The position numbers and the translations under genes were made by a program. Shown here in pieces: positions 25,640 to 34,114 of a DNA stretch of 64,000 nt (position 1 is its first letter; each line of letters begins with the position of its first letter). The DNA comes from Streptomyces sp. VRA16 Mangrove soil (GTDB lineage: Bacteria; Actinomycetota; Actinomycetes; Streptomycetales; Streptomycetaceae): NCBI RefSeq assembly GCF_017377775.1, contig NZ_JAFVLN010000014.1, positions 186,001 to 250,000 of the forward strand. The letters are read 5' to 3'. Under the pieces are notes generated by a model that was not told the DNA's origin, did not search any database, and saw only the letters and a list, made by a program, of their open reading frames with translations.

Positions 25640-26175
25640 GACGTCCCCCACCGGGCCGAGCCCCTCTTCAAGGTCATGGCTCTAAGATCGCCCGTCCCCC
25701 CGGCCCGGCACACTGCGGCGCCCAGGCGTCTTGGGGTGGGGTAAACCCCACCCACCCCGCCCGGTCCCGCTCGGGAGCCGGCCTCGCGGCGCAGCCCTCG
25801 CGGGCCTCGTGCTCACGAGCCGCGCCTTCGCGCTCACCAGCCGCGCCCCACGAGTCTCCTTCGCGAGCCTCGGCCTCCGGGCTCAAGGGCGCCCCGGCCC
25901 AAGGGCTCTGCCACGCCGGGCGGTTCACGCTCCCCCTGCCGGACCGGCCACACCCCCATGGCGACCGGCCGACGATCTTCCTCTAGGGCCTGCCCGGCGG
26001 CTCAGGTCGCACCCGTGTGGCCCGTGTCTTTCCTTGCTGGTGAGCGGGATCTGGAGCGTCGAGACGCAAGGCCAAGGCGGAGGAGGGCGTCAACGCGGAG
26101 CGCTGGCAACCGACGACAACGCCGCAGGTCGGCGTGCCGGACCCCACGCCCGCGACAAGTTCCGCCGTACCGGCC
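25640..26175. other. 536-bp intergenic region without a credible gene
   Basis: Between recX (ends 26176) and the divergently oriented side of the permease gene. Both strands carry only low-quality reading frames. The first 100 bp should hold the permease promoter. Segment 25985-26165 (GGGCCTGCCCGGCGGCTCAG followed by a CTTTCCTTGCTGGTGAGC stretch) resembles dispersed Streptomyces intergenic sequence I have seen before, but this is from memory only. No hairpin long enough to call a recX terminator was found. Confidence 0.5.
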
Positions 26176-26952
26176 CTAGTCCAGGAACCCCAGGTCCTCG
26201 GTCTCCTCCCCCTCCTCCTCCAGCGCCTGCCTGACCACGCGCAGCGCCATCCCCTCGGGGTAGCCCTTGCGCGCGAGCATCCCCGCGAGGCGCCGCAGCC
26301 GCTTGTCCCGGTCCAGGCCGCGGGTGGAGCGGAGCTTACGGGCGACCAGATCGCGCGCCGTGTCCTCCTCCTGCTCGGAATCGAGCTGCCCCACCGCCTC
26401 GTCGATCACCGTCGAGTCCACGCCCTTGGTGCGCAGTTCACGCGCGAGCGCCCGCCGGGCGAGACCCCGCCCGTGGTGCCGGGACTCGACCCAGGCGTCG
26501 GCGAAGGCACTGTCGTTGATCAGCCCGACCTCCTCGAACCGGGACAGCACCTCCTTCGCGACGTCGTCCGGGATCTCGCGCTTGCGCAACGCGTCTGCGA
26601 GCTGCTTGCGCGTGCGCGGGGTCCCGGTGAGCAGGCGCAGACAGATGTTCCGCGCCCGCTCCGCCGGGTCCCCTGACGGCTCCCCTCGCTCGGCCCTCGA
26701 CGAGGGAGGGGGGCCGTCGTTCTGTCCGGTGCCGGGCGGATCCCCGAATCCGCTCCGGCGCCGGCGTCCGCGCGGTCCGGCCCCACCGCGTGTCCGTCCA
26801 CCACGGCGCGGCCCGTCCGCCGCGCCGTCCCCCGGTTCGCCGTCGTGACCTGCCTCCCCGTACGCGGCATCGTCGTACGCCCCGGATCCCTCGCGGCCCT
26901 GCGGGGCGGTGGGGAAGGCGTCGTACTCGGCCCAGTCGGTTCGTCGTGTCAC
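26176..26952 (-). CDS. recX: Regulatory protein RecX
   Basis: 258 aa. The C-terminal 160 residues are RecX three-helix repeats (NICLRLLTGTPRTRKQLADA, LRKREIPDDVAKEVLSRFEE, then RHHGRGLARRALARELRTKG); the N-terminal 95 residues are a Gly/Arg/Asp-rich, probably disordered extension typical of Streptomyces. GTG start at 26952 is three bases after the recA stop, so it is cotranscribed with recA and can modulate RecA filaments. Confidence 0.95.
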   Translation of the reverse strand: MTRRTDWAEYDAFPTAPQGREGSGAYDDAAYGEAGHDGEPGDGAADGPRRGGRTRGGAGPRGRRRRSGFGDPPGTGQNDGPPPSSRAERGEPSGDPAERARNICLRLLTGTPRTRKQLADALRKREIPDDVAKEVLSRFEEVGLINDSAFADAWVESRHHGRGLARRALARELRTKGVDSTVIDEAVGQLDSEQEEDTARDLVARKLRSTRGLDRDKRLRRLAGMLARKGYPEGMALRVVRQALEEEGEETEDLGFLD

Positions 26953-26955
26953 GGA

Positions 26956-28071
26956 CTAGCTCTTGGCCGCCGCGGCCTTGGACTTGGCGGCCTTGGGAGC
27001 GGGGACGGTCTTCGCATCGTCGGCGGGGGCGGCCGCCGCGTCCGCGCTCGGCTCCTCGGCCGGCTCCTCGGTCTTCTTCACACCGACGCCCAGCTTCTCC
27101 TTGATCTTCCTCTCGATCTCGTTGGCCAGGTCAGGGTTGTCCTTCAGGAAGTTGCGCGCGTTCTCCTTGCCCTGGCCGAGCTGGTCGCCCTCGTACGTGT
27201 ACCAGGCGCCGGCCTTGCGGACGAAGCCGTGCTCCACGCCCATGTCGATCAGGCCACCCTCACGGGAGATGCCCTGGCCGTAGAGGATGTCGAACTCGGC
27301 CTGCTTGAAGGGCGGCGCGACCTTGTTCTTGACGACCTTGACGCGGGTGCGGTTGCCGACCGCGTCCGTGCCGTCCTTCAGGGTCTCGATGCGGCGGATG
27401 TCCATGCGCACCGAGGCGTAGAACTTCAGCGCGCGGCCACCGGTCGTGGTCTCCGGCGAGCCGAACATCACGCCGATCTTCTCGCGCAGCTGGTTGATGA
27501 AGATCGCGGTGGTCTTCGACTGGTTGAGCGCGCTGGTGATCTTCCGCAGGGCCTGGCTCATCAGGCGGGCCTGGAGACCCACGTGCGAGTCACCCATCTC
27601 GCCCTCGATCTCCGCGCGCGGCACGAGCGCGGCGACGGAGTCGATGACGATGAGGTCGAGGGCGCCGGAGCGGACCAGCATGTCGACGATCTCGAGCGCC
27701 TGCTCGCCGTTGTCCGGCTGCGACAGGATCAGGTTGTCGATGTCGACGCCGAGCTTCTTGGCGTACTCAGGGTCGAGGGCGTGCTCGGCGTCCACGAAGG
27801 CCACCGCGCCGCCGGCCTTCTGGGCGTTGGCGACAGCGTGCAGGGTCAGGGTCGTCTTACCGGAGGACTCCGGGCCGTAGATCTCCACCACACGGCCGCG
27901 CGGGATGCCGCCGACGCCGAGCGCGACGTCGAGCGCGGTCGAGCCGGTCGAGATGACCTCGATGGGCTCGTTGCTCCGCTCGCCCATGCGCATGACGGCG
28001 CCCTTGCCGAATTGCCGTTCAATCTGTGCGAGCGCGGCGTCGAGCGCCTTCTCGCGGTCGGTTCCTGCCAT
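26956..28071 (-). CDS. recA: Recombinase RecA
   Basis: 371 aa. Walker A GPESSGKTT, L1/L2 region, FINQLREKIGVMFGSPETT, and an Ala/Lys/Glu-rich C-terminal tail. ATG at 28071 with GTGGAA upstream. Catalyses strand exchange and activates LexA self-cleavage. Upstream are a RecA-NDp-type promoter (28115-28137) and a LexA-type SOS box (28247-28258), two independent DNA-damage inputs. First gene of recA-recX. Confidence 0.98.
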   Translation of the reverse strand: MAGTDREKALDAALAQIERQFGKGAVMRMGERSNEPIEVISTGSTALDVALGVGGIPRGRVVEIYGPESSGKTTLTLHAVANAQKAGGAVAFVDAEHALDPEYAKKLGVDIDNLILSQPDNGEQALEIVDMLVRSGALDLIVIDSVAALVPRAEIEGEMGDSHVGLQARLMSQALRKITSALNQSKTTAIFINQLREKIGVMFGSPETTTGGRALKFYASVRMDIRRIETLKDGTDAVGNRTRVKVVKNKVAPPFKQAEFDILYGQGISREGGLIDMGVEHGFVRKAGAWYTYEGDQLGQGKENARNFLKDNPDLANEIERKIKEKLGVGVKKTEEPAEEPSADAAAAPADDAKTVPAPKAAKSKAAAAKS

Positions 28072-28114
28072 GGGTTCCACCCGGTTTGCTTGTGTCGATC
28101 GCTTCACGTCAAAG

Positions 28115-28137
28115 ACGCTAACGCCTGCCACTGACAA
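28115..28137 (-). promoter_or_regulatory. RecA-NDp (PafBC-type) promoter of recA
   Basis: On the minus strand: TTGTCAGTGGC (28127-28137), 6 bp, TAGCGT (28115-28120). This is the actinobacterial LexA-independent DNA-damage promoter (consensus TTGTCRGTG, N8, TAnnnT) first described for recA and now linked to PafBC. It places the start about 40 bp before the recA ATG. Confidence 0.88.
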
Positions 28138-28246
28138 TCGGCCTCGACGCCCGTTCCGCCTGTGGATAACTCGAGGCTCGTAGCCCGGCCACCCTCTCCG
28201 AATCCCTTGGGATTCCTGGGGAAGAGAGCCTCCGGACACTCCATGA

Positions 28247-28258
28247 GAATGGATGTTC
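28247..28258. promoter_or_regulatory. LexA SOS box upstream of recA
   Basis: GAATggatGTTC, one mismatch from the Gram-positive LexA palindrome GAAC-N4-GTTC; flanking bases extend it to CGAACATCCATTCTC on the recA strand. It is about 176 bp from the recA start and 80 bp from the divergent VOC gene, so it could also influence that gene. Confidence 0.82.
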
Positions 28259-28337
28259 GATTTTGGTGTCAAGCGCACCACGCGGGAGCTGCGGCACAAC
28301 GCGCCCCGACTCCGAAGCCCACTGAGAGGATCAGCCC

Positions 28338-28727
28338 ATGGCGGACACATACCCGCAAATCAACGCTCTGATCATCGATGCCACGGACCCCGACCGGCTC
28401 GCCGCCTTCTGGTCCGCGCTGCTCGACAGGCCGGTCGTGGGCCGCACGGGCCCCTACGTCTGGCTGCGGCGGGAGAACGGCCTCGCCCTTGGCTTCCAGG
28501 GCGCCACCGAGCCCACGGCGGGCAAGAACCGGATGCACTTCGACGTCTCCTCCCCCGATCCCGCCGCCGAGCAGGAGCGGATCGAGGCACTGGGCGGGCG
28601 CAGGCTCACCCAGTACGACGAGGGTGGCTTCCTGGTCATGGCGGACCCCGAGGGCAACGAGTTCTGTGTCATCCCGACGGGCCCGCTCGACATGGACGAC
28701 GAGGGGCGCGTGCACTACCTCCTCTGA
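28338..28727 (+). CDS. VOC-family (glyoxalase/bleomycin-resistance fold) protein
   Basis: 129 aa with two beta-alpha-beta modules: ALIIDATDPDRLAAFWSALL at the start and MHFDVSSPDPAAEQERIEAL, then FLVMADPEGNEFCVIP. The conserved Glu in GNEFCV is the usual fourth metal ligand. GAGAGGA precedes the ATG. Substrate unknown. Divergent from recA and sharing its upstream region with the SOS box. Confidence 0.9.
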   Translation: MADTYPQINALIIDATDPDRLAAFWSALLDRPVVGRTGPYVWLRRENGLALGFQGATEPTAGKNRMHFDVSSPDPAAEQERIEALGGRRLTQYDEGGFLVMADPEGNEFCVIPTGPLDMDDEGRVHYLL

Positions 28728-28816
28728 GGCGTCTCCCGTAAGGCGCCCGGCCCGAGCCGTCTCCCGGGACCGGGCCCGAGCGCTGTGCCCAGAGCGCGGC
28801 CTGCAAAGCTGGCCCG

Positions 28817-29212
28817 ATGTTCCTGGACCCTGAGAACACCCTGTTCGTGCGCGGCACCACACCGGCTCTGCTGGTGGCCGGGGCTCCCGTGCACGACGCC
28901 CTGCCGGTGCTGACCACCCCCGACGGGCAGGTGCCGCTCTGCCCGGGGTGGAGCCTGCTGCCCCGGCTCACCGTGTGCGTCGTGGACGGGCCCGGCGACG
29001 CCGGGCTCCTCGTGCGCGCTCTCGCCGCCCCGGTGGCCGGCGGCGCGGGCAGCGAGAACGCCGAGTCCGCCATGGCCGCCTGGTGCGACGACGCGGCGCG
29101 GGCCGGCGGCGCGGTCGTCCTCTCCCTCGACGCGCTGCCCGAGACCCTCGACTGGAGCCACCTCCTGGGATCCGGCACGGCTCACGGCGGATTCGTCGCC
29201 CTGGCGACCTGA
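28817..29212 (+). CDS. Conserved hypothetical protein
   Basis: 131 aa, soluble, Ala/Val/Leu-rich (FVRGTTPALLVAGAPVHDAL, LSLDALPETLDWSHLLG). No family recognised. An AAAGCT box at 28805-28810 places initiation at the ATG, so the mRNA is probably leaderless. Confidence 0.7.
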   Translation: MFLDPENTLFVRGTTPALLVAGAPVHDALPVLTTPDGQVPLCPGWSLLPRLTVCVVDGPGDAGLLVRALAAPVAGGAGSENAESAMAAWCDDAARAGGAVVLSLDALPETLDWSHLLGSGTAHGGFVALAT

Positions 29213-29296
29213 GACCGCCCCTACTCCCGGCGCCGTACGCCGAGTGTCTCCGGCCGGACGACGCCCGCACGGCCCCGCACGACGAGGCTTGTCCGC

Positions 29297-30103
29297 ATGG
29301 AACCCCGTTCGGAGACCGTCGCGAAGACCGCCCTCACACCCCGCCGCACGACCACCGGGTGGTCGTCGGTGCGCCCCGTCGAGCGCCTCTGCTACGCGAC
29401 CGGCGCGGTCCTGGTCGCGTCGGGCCTCGTCCACCTCGTGGTGTTCGCGGTCGACGGCGGCCCGTGGGACGGCCCCGTCTCCTGGCGCAAGCCCTTCACC
29501 TTCGGGCTCTCCTTCGGGCTGACGCTGGTGGCCCTCACCTGGGTGACGTCGTACCTCCGGGTGGGCGCGCGGCTGCGCGGCGTCCTGCTCGCGGTGTTCG
29601 CCGCGGACTGCGTCCTTGAGGTGGGCGGGATCACCCTTCAGGCGTGGCGCAAGGTCCCGTCGCACCTCGACATGGAGACGCCCTTCGACACCGCCGTCTC
29701 CATGTCGCTCGCCGTGGGCGGCGGCGTCCTGGTGGTGCTCCTGACGGTCTTCGCCGTCGCGTCCTTCCGCGGGCGCCCGAGCGGACCCACGGCGATGCCG
29801 CTCGCCGTGCGTGCCGGTTTCGCCGTCCTCCTGGTGGGCCTCGCGTCCGGCGCGGCCATGATCGCGCGCGGTGTCACGCTGACCAGGACCGGCCACCAGG
29901 AGGCGGCGTACCACTCGACGGCCCCCCTCAAGCCGCTGCACGGGGTCAGCCTGCACGCCGTACTGGTGCTGCCCGCGCTGTCCTGGCTGATGTCCCGTAC
30001 GCCGTGGCAGGACCGCACCAAGGAGCGCGTCATGTACGCCGCGGTGGCCGCCTACGGAGCGGCGGTCGTCGCGGCCGGCGTCCGGGCCGCGCTCACGTAC
30101 TGA
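29297..30103 (+). CDS. Polytopic membrane protein, function unknown
   Basis: 268 aa with about seven hydrophobic segments, for example YATGAVLVASGLVHLVVFAV, FTFGLSFGLTLVALTWVTSY and VSMSLAVGGGVLVVLLTVFAV. HLVVFAVDGGPWDGPVSWRK between the first two segments looks like a conserved extracellular or pore loop. No transporter motif recognised. Convergent with the AI-2E gene, 18 bp apart. Confidence 0.78.
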   Translation: MEPRSETVAKTALTPRRTTTGWSSVRPVERLCYATGAVLVASGLVHLVVFAVDGGPWDGPVSWRKPFTFGLSFGLTLVALTWVTSYLRVGARLRGVLLAVFAADCVLEVGGITLQAWRKVPSHLDMETPFDTAVSMSLAVGGGVLVVLLTVFAVASFRGRPSGPTAMPLAVRAGFAVLLVGLASGAAMIARGVTLTRTGHQEAAYHSTAPLKPLHGVSLHAVLVLPALSWLMSRTPWQDRTKERVMYAAVAAYGAAVVAAGVRAALTY

Positions 30104-30121
30104 ACCGGGCCCGGCGCGCGG

Positions 30122-31417
30122 CTACGACGCCTCGGTGTCGGTCGGCGGCGCGGCCCCCGGCTCGTTCGGCCCCCGCAGGGCGCGCCGCACGCGCGCGAGG
30201 AGGGACACTCCGCCCCGTCTGCGGTGGCCGTGCACGCGCGGGTCGTCCGTCACGTCGTACCGCTTCACGTACGCCCCGAGGAACGCCTGGAGCGTGGCGA
30301 CGGCGGGGATCGCGATGAGCGCGCCCACCGCACCTAGCAGCGCGGTGCCCGCGATGACCGATCCGAAGGCGACCGCCGGGTGGATGTCCACCGTCTTCGC
30401 GGTCAGCTTCGGCTGCAGCATGTAGTTCTCGAACTGCTGGTAGATCACCACGAAGACGAGCACCCACAGTGCGTACCAGGGGTCCACCGTGAACGCGATC
30501 AGCATCGGCAGCGCGCCCGCGAGATACGTGCCGATGGTCGGGATGAACTGCGAGACGAGGCCCACCCACAGGCCGAGCACGGGCGCGTACGGCACGCCGA
30601 GCGCCTGAAGCAGGATGTAGTGCGCGATCCCGGAGATCAGCGCCATCAGACCGCGCGAGTACAGGTAGCCGCCGGTCTTGTCGACGGCGATCTCCCAGGC
30701 GCGCAGCACCTCGGCCTGCTTGGCGGGCGGCAGCACCGAGCACAGCGCACGCCGCAGCCGCGGGCCGTCGGCGGCGAAGTAGAACGAGAACAGCGTGATC
30801 GTGAGCAGCTGGAAGAGGGCGCCGAGCACCTGCCCTGAGACGTCCAGGACGCCGGTCGCACTGTTCTGCACGTACTTCTGCAGCCAGTCCGAGTGCAGCA
30901 GGCTGTCCTGGACCTCGACCCGGTTCAGGTCCGTGTGGAATGTCTCGTTGACCCAGCTGATCAGTTGGTCGAGGTACTTCGGGAAGTCCTCGACCATGTT
31001 CACGACCTGGCCGGCGAGCATCGAGCTGAGCAGCACGATGAAGCCGGCGCCCGCGATCATCACACCGACGAAGACGAGGCCGGTGGCCAGCCCGCGGCGC
31101 AGACCGCGCGCCGCCATCCAACTCACCGCGGGCTCCACGGCGAGCGCCAGGAAGAACGCGATCAGTACGTTGATCAGCAGTCCCGTGACCTGGTGGAACG
31201 CCCAACTGCCGAGCTGGAAGCAGGCGATGAGGGCCAGGGCGAGCACCATGGCGCGCGGCAGCCATCGGGGCATGCCCGCGCGCGCGGCCGTCACCGGCCC
31301 CGGCGGCTGCGCGGGCGGCGTCGTGCCGGGCGGTGCGACGTCGGTCGCCACCTGGAGGTTCTCGTCTGTCGCTGCCACGGTGCCAGTCTCGCCCACGCCG
31401 CCGACAATCGGCGCCAC
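30122..31417 (-). CDS. AI-2E family transporter
   Basis: 431 aa from the GTG at 31417 (a second GTG at 31378 is equally possible). About eight membrane segments, with the family signature in the second half: FIPTIGTYLAGALPMLIAF, then YQQFENYMLQPKLTAKTVDIHPAV. The C-terminal 50 residues are a basic cytoplasmic tail. Family members include Na+/H+ antiporters and suspected signal exporters; the specific role is unknown. Confidence 0.9.
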   Translation of the reverse strand: MAPIVGGVGETGTVAATDENLQVATDVAPPGTTPPAQPPGPVTAARAGMPRWLPRAMVLALALIACFQLGSWAFHQVTGLLINVLIAFFLALAVEPAVSWMAARGLRRGLATGLVFVGVMIAGAGFIVLLSSMLAGQVVNMVEDFPKYLDQLISWVNETFHTDLNRVEVQDSLLHSDWLQKYVQNSATGVLDVSGQVLGALFQLLTITLFSFYFAADGPRLRRALCSVLPPAKQAEVLRAWEIAVDKTGGYLYSRGLMALISGIAHYILLQALGVPYAPVLGLWVGLVSQFIPTIGTYLAGALPMLIAFTVDPWYALWVLVFVVIYQQFENYMLQPKLTAKTVDIHPAVAFGSVIAGTALLGAVGALIAIPAVATLQAFLGAYVKRYDVTDDPRVHGHRRRGGVSLLARVRRALRGPNEPGAAPPTDTEAS

Positions 31418-31459
31418 GCCCCCGGAATCCGTCCCGCCGTCCCTCCCGGTCGGCGCTGC

Positions 31460-31654
31460 TCAGCGGTCCTGGTGGGGTACGTCCATCGTGGTGCACACCA
31501 CGCGCCAGACGTCCTTCGCCTCCCAGCCGGCGTCGAGCGCCTCGTGGACCGTGCGCCCGCCGAGCCCCGTCATCACGTGGTCGCGCGCGAAGGTGTCGGC
31601 GTACCCGGATCCGAAGTGATCCGCCATCCGCTGCCAGAAGACCGTCAACCGCAT
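31460..31654 (-). CDS. DUF3046 protein
   Basis: 64 aa small conserved actinobacterial protein: MRLTVFWQRMADHFGSGYAD, then ARDHVMTGLGGRTVHEALDA and WRVVCTTMDVP. DUF3046 genes are characteristically near recA/recX in actinobacteria, as here. A GATACT box directly before the start suggests a leaderless transcript. Function unknown. Confidence 0.9.
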   Translation of the reverse strand: MRLTVFWQRMADHFGSGYADTFARDHVMTGLGGRTVHEALDAGWEAKDVWRVVCTTMDVPHQDR

Positions 31655-31733
31655 GCCTCCAGTATCCCGCTCCTGAGAGTGCAGCCGTGCCGGGGAGGCT
31701 TGCCGAGAACGCTTTCCGCCCTACGGTCGGTGC

Positions 31734-32684
31734 ATGGCCGAAACCGGAGCTTCCCCACTCCCCTCATCGCCCTCGGCACGCACCCCGCTCTCCCGTGCCG
31801 AATCCTTCGTCTGGCTGACCGCGCGCGTGCTGGAACAGCGTCGCTTCGCCTATCACTTCCTGGAGACCTCATCCGCCGCGGCCGACGCCGTGGAGACCGC
31901 CCTGGCCGCTTACCGCAACGAGGACGAGGGGTACGGACACGCCCTCGAACCGGATCTGCGGGGGCCGGTCAGCCAGCCCCTGCACACCGGTCACGCCCTG
32001 CGCGTCCTGGACTCCGTCGGACGGTGCTCGGGGCAGCGCGTGGAACGCGTGTGCCGCTATCTGACCGCCGTCTCCACCCCGGAAGGAGCCCTTCCGGCGG
32101 TGCATCCCAGCCAGCGCGGCTACCCCTGCGCCCCGTTCGTGCCGATCGTGGACGACCCGCCCAGCGAGCTGCTGGCCACCGGGCCCGTCGTCGGCCTGCT
32201 GCACCGCAACGAGGTGTGGCACGCCTGGCTCTTCCGCGCCACGGACTTCTGCTGGTCCGCCGTCGAGTCCCTGAAGACGTCACATCCGTACGAGATCCAG
32301 GCGTCGGTCGCGTTCCTGGACAACGTGCCGGACCGCTCGCGCGCGCGGGCGGCCGCCGACCGGCTGGGCCGACTCGTGCGCGAGCAGGGTCTCGCGGTGC
32401 TCGATCCGGAGCACGAGGAGGACTACCCGGTGGCGCCCGGCTACGCCCCGGGCGAGCGCCACTATCCGTACGACTACGCGAAGGCGCCCGAGTCGCTGGC
32501 GCGCTCCTGGTTCACCGAGGAGGAGATCGCCCGCTCCCTGGATCACCTGGAGAGCGAGCAGCAGGAGGACGGCGGCTGGCCGGTCAACTGGCGGCAGTGG
32601 GCCCCGGGTACCGCCTTGGAGGCGCGTCCCATGGTGACCATCGAGGCACTGCGCACACTGCGCGCGTACGGGCGTCCCTTGTAG
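31734..32684 (+). CDS. Prenyltransferase/squalene-oxidase-repeat-like protein
   Basis: 316 aa alpha-helical protein. The C-terminal EQQEDGGWPVNW matches the Q-x-x-DGGW repeat of alpha/alpha-toroid terpenoid cyclases, and AYRNEDEGYGHALEPDLRGP resembles a degenerate second repeat; no DxDD catalytic motif is seen, so it is probably not a cyclase. A clear leaderless promoter precedes it: TTGCCG (31700-31705), 16 bp, TACGGT (31722-31727), with the start at the ATG. Confidence 0.8.
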   Translation: MAETGASPLPSSPSARTPLSRAESFVWLTARVLEQRRFAYHFLETSSAAADAVETALAAYRNEDEGYGHALEPDLRGPVSQPLHTGHALRVLDSVGRCSGQRVERVCRYLTAVSTPEGALPAVHPSQRGYPCAPFVPIVDDPPSELLATGPVVGLLHRNEVWHAWLFRATDFCWSAVESLKTSHPYEIQASVAFLDNVPDRSRARAAADRLGRLVREQGLAVLDPEHEEDYPVAPGYAPGERHYPYDYAKAPESLARSWFTEEEIARSLDHLESEQQEDGGWPVNWRQWAPGTALEARPMVTIEALRTLRAYGRPL

Positions 32685-32719
32685 GCGGGCGCCGCTCCGT
32701 CGGCGGGCGCCCCGCGCGG

Positions 32720-33898
32720 TCAGCCCTCGGAGTCGCGCAGCAACAGAGCGGCGAGCGCGAGGGCCGTGCCGCGCGGCGACGACAGGTCGATGCCGGTCCG
32801 CTCGGCGATCTTCGCCAGCCGGTTGTCGACGGTGTTCGGGTGCAGCGCGAGCGCGGCTGCGGTGGCCCGGCGGTCCTGCCGGTGGGCCAGGTGCGTGCGC
32901 AGCGTCTCCAGGAGTTCGGGCCGCTCGGCCACCGGGTCCAGGAGTGCGGCGATATGTGCGCTGCTCTCGTTGCGCCGTGACAGGTGGTACTCGAGCAGGA
33001 CGTCGTCGAGGCGGTGCAGTCCCGGCGGCATCCCGCACGCGCGCGTGATGCGCAGGATCTCGGTCGCGGTGCGCGCCGCGTCGGTGAGGTGCTCGGGCCC
33101 GGCCGCCGGCACCGCGGCGACCCGCACCTCCAGTCCGCTCGCCCTGCTGAGGTGCTGGGGCAGGTCGTCGGGCGGGACGCGGTCCGCGGGGACGATGACG
33201 CGGCCGCCGTCGCCGTCCAGGAGCGCCAGCACCTCCACACCGAAGGTGTGGTCCAGGACGGTCTGCAGGCGCCGCACCCTGCGCCGTACCGCCACGGGGC
33301 CGTCCGCGGGCGGCGAGTCCAGGCCGAGGGCCAGCAGGAGGGACGGTCCTTCGAGCCTGAGCTGGTCGAGCAGCACGTGTCCGGGCGGCACCATCCCGTC
33401 GAGCAGGCCGCGCACCAACGACCGCTGCTGCGCACGCTGTTCGGCCTCCAGTGCGGAACGCTCGTCCAGGTACGTCTCGGCGACCGCGCCGACGATGCCG
33501 GGGTGGCTCCGCAACAGGATGTCGACCAGTTCGACGAGGGCCGCCTCCTCGCCCGGCCGCGCCACGTCGCGCAGCGCCTGCCACAGGACGTAGGCGCCGA
33601 GCGCATGGGTGCGCAGCAGGAGGTGCAGCGGCATGCCCTCCTCGGCGCGCTGGGCGGCTCTCTCGCGGAACAGCCGGTAGCTGCCCGGCCGGTCCAGGTC
33701 CGGGTCGTTCACGCGGCGCAGGAACAGCCGTACGCCGTGCCGCGCGGTCGCCGCGATCTCCAGGTCCTTCACGTCGTCCGGCAGGTCCGCGTAGCCGGGG
33801 AGTTCCTCGAAGGACTCGCGGGCCATGCGGCGGGCCAGCTCGTTGACGCGCGGCTCGCAACGCGCGGCGAGGGAGCGCGCCTCGGGCGACAGCGACAC
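32720..33898 (-). CDS. PucR-family transcriptional regulator
   Basis: 392 aa. C-terminal PucR helix-turn-helix (LLETLRTHLAHRQDRRATAA, then LHPNTVDNRLAKIAERTGID); the middle is a GGDEF-like ligand domain and the N-terminal 150 residues are an RsbR/CdaR-type sensory region. GTG at 33898 behind GGGAGGA. Divergent from the alkyl-sulfatase/MFS operon; the intervening 216 bp carries three GTGACGCG-type half-sites, its probable operators. PucR proteins usually activate catabolic genes in response to their substrate. Confidence 0.9.
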   Translation of the reverse strand: MSLSPEARSLAARCEPRVNELARRMARESFEELPGYADLPDDVKDLEIAATARHGVRLFLRRVNDPDLDRPGSYRLFRERAAQRAEEGMPLHLLLRTHALGAYVLWQALRDVARPGEEAALVELVDILLRSHPGIVGAVAETYLDERSALEAEQRAQQRSLVRGLLDGMVPPGHVLLDQLRLEGPSLLLALGLDSPPADGPVAVRRRVRRLQTVLDHTFGVEVLALLDGDGGRVIVPADRVPPDDLPQHLSRASGLEVRVAAVPAAGPEHLTDAARTATEILRITRACGMPPGLHRLDDVLLEYHLSRRNESSAHIAALLDPVAERPELLETLRTHLAHRQDRRATAAALALHPNTVDNRLAKIAERTGIDLSSPRGTALALAALLLRDSEG

Positions 33899-33932
33899 GG
33901 TTCCTCCCTGGGGCCGTCGCGGGGCACTGCGT

Positions 33933-33992
33933 TGTGACGCGTCACAGTACCCAGCCGATCCGTGTGTGACGCGGGGTGGTGTTCCGCGTCAC
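33933..33992. promoter_or_regulatory. Cluster of palindromic operators (PucR divergon)
   Basis: A perfect 14-bp palindrome TGTGACGCGTCACA (33933-33946), then a 9-bp inverted repeat GTGACGCGG (33966-33974) and CCGCGTCAC (33984-33992) with a 9-bp spacer. All share the GTGACGCG half-site. The first is 35 bp from the pucR start and the second set faces the hydrolase operon, so one regulator could control both directions. Confidence 0.75.
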
Positions 33993-34029
33993 CCATGACG
34001 TCTTGACTCGGGTACGGCCGATGGGCGCG

Positions 34030-34100
34030 GGGCCCGCACGCCAATTACGCACCACCCCTACAGCAAGCAGGGCCCGCACGCCGACGCACCACCCTTACAG
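34030..34100. repeat. Imperfect direct repeat before the hydrolase gene
   Basis: Two copies of a GGGCCCGCACGCC...CACCACCCxTACAG segment, 34030-34063 (34 bp) and 34070-34100 (31 bp), differing by a short AATTA/G insertion. The second copy ends at the ribosome-binding site AGGAGGAG. It looks like a local duplication in the 5' UTR. Confidence 0.75.
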
Positions 34101-34114
34101 GAGGAGCCACGCAC

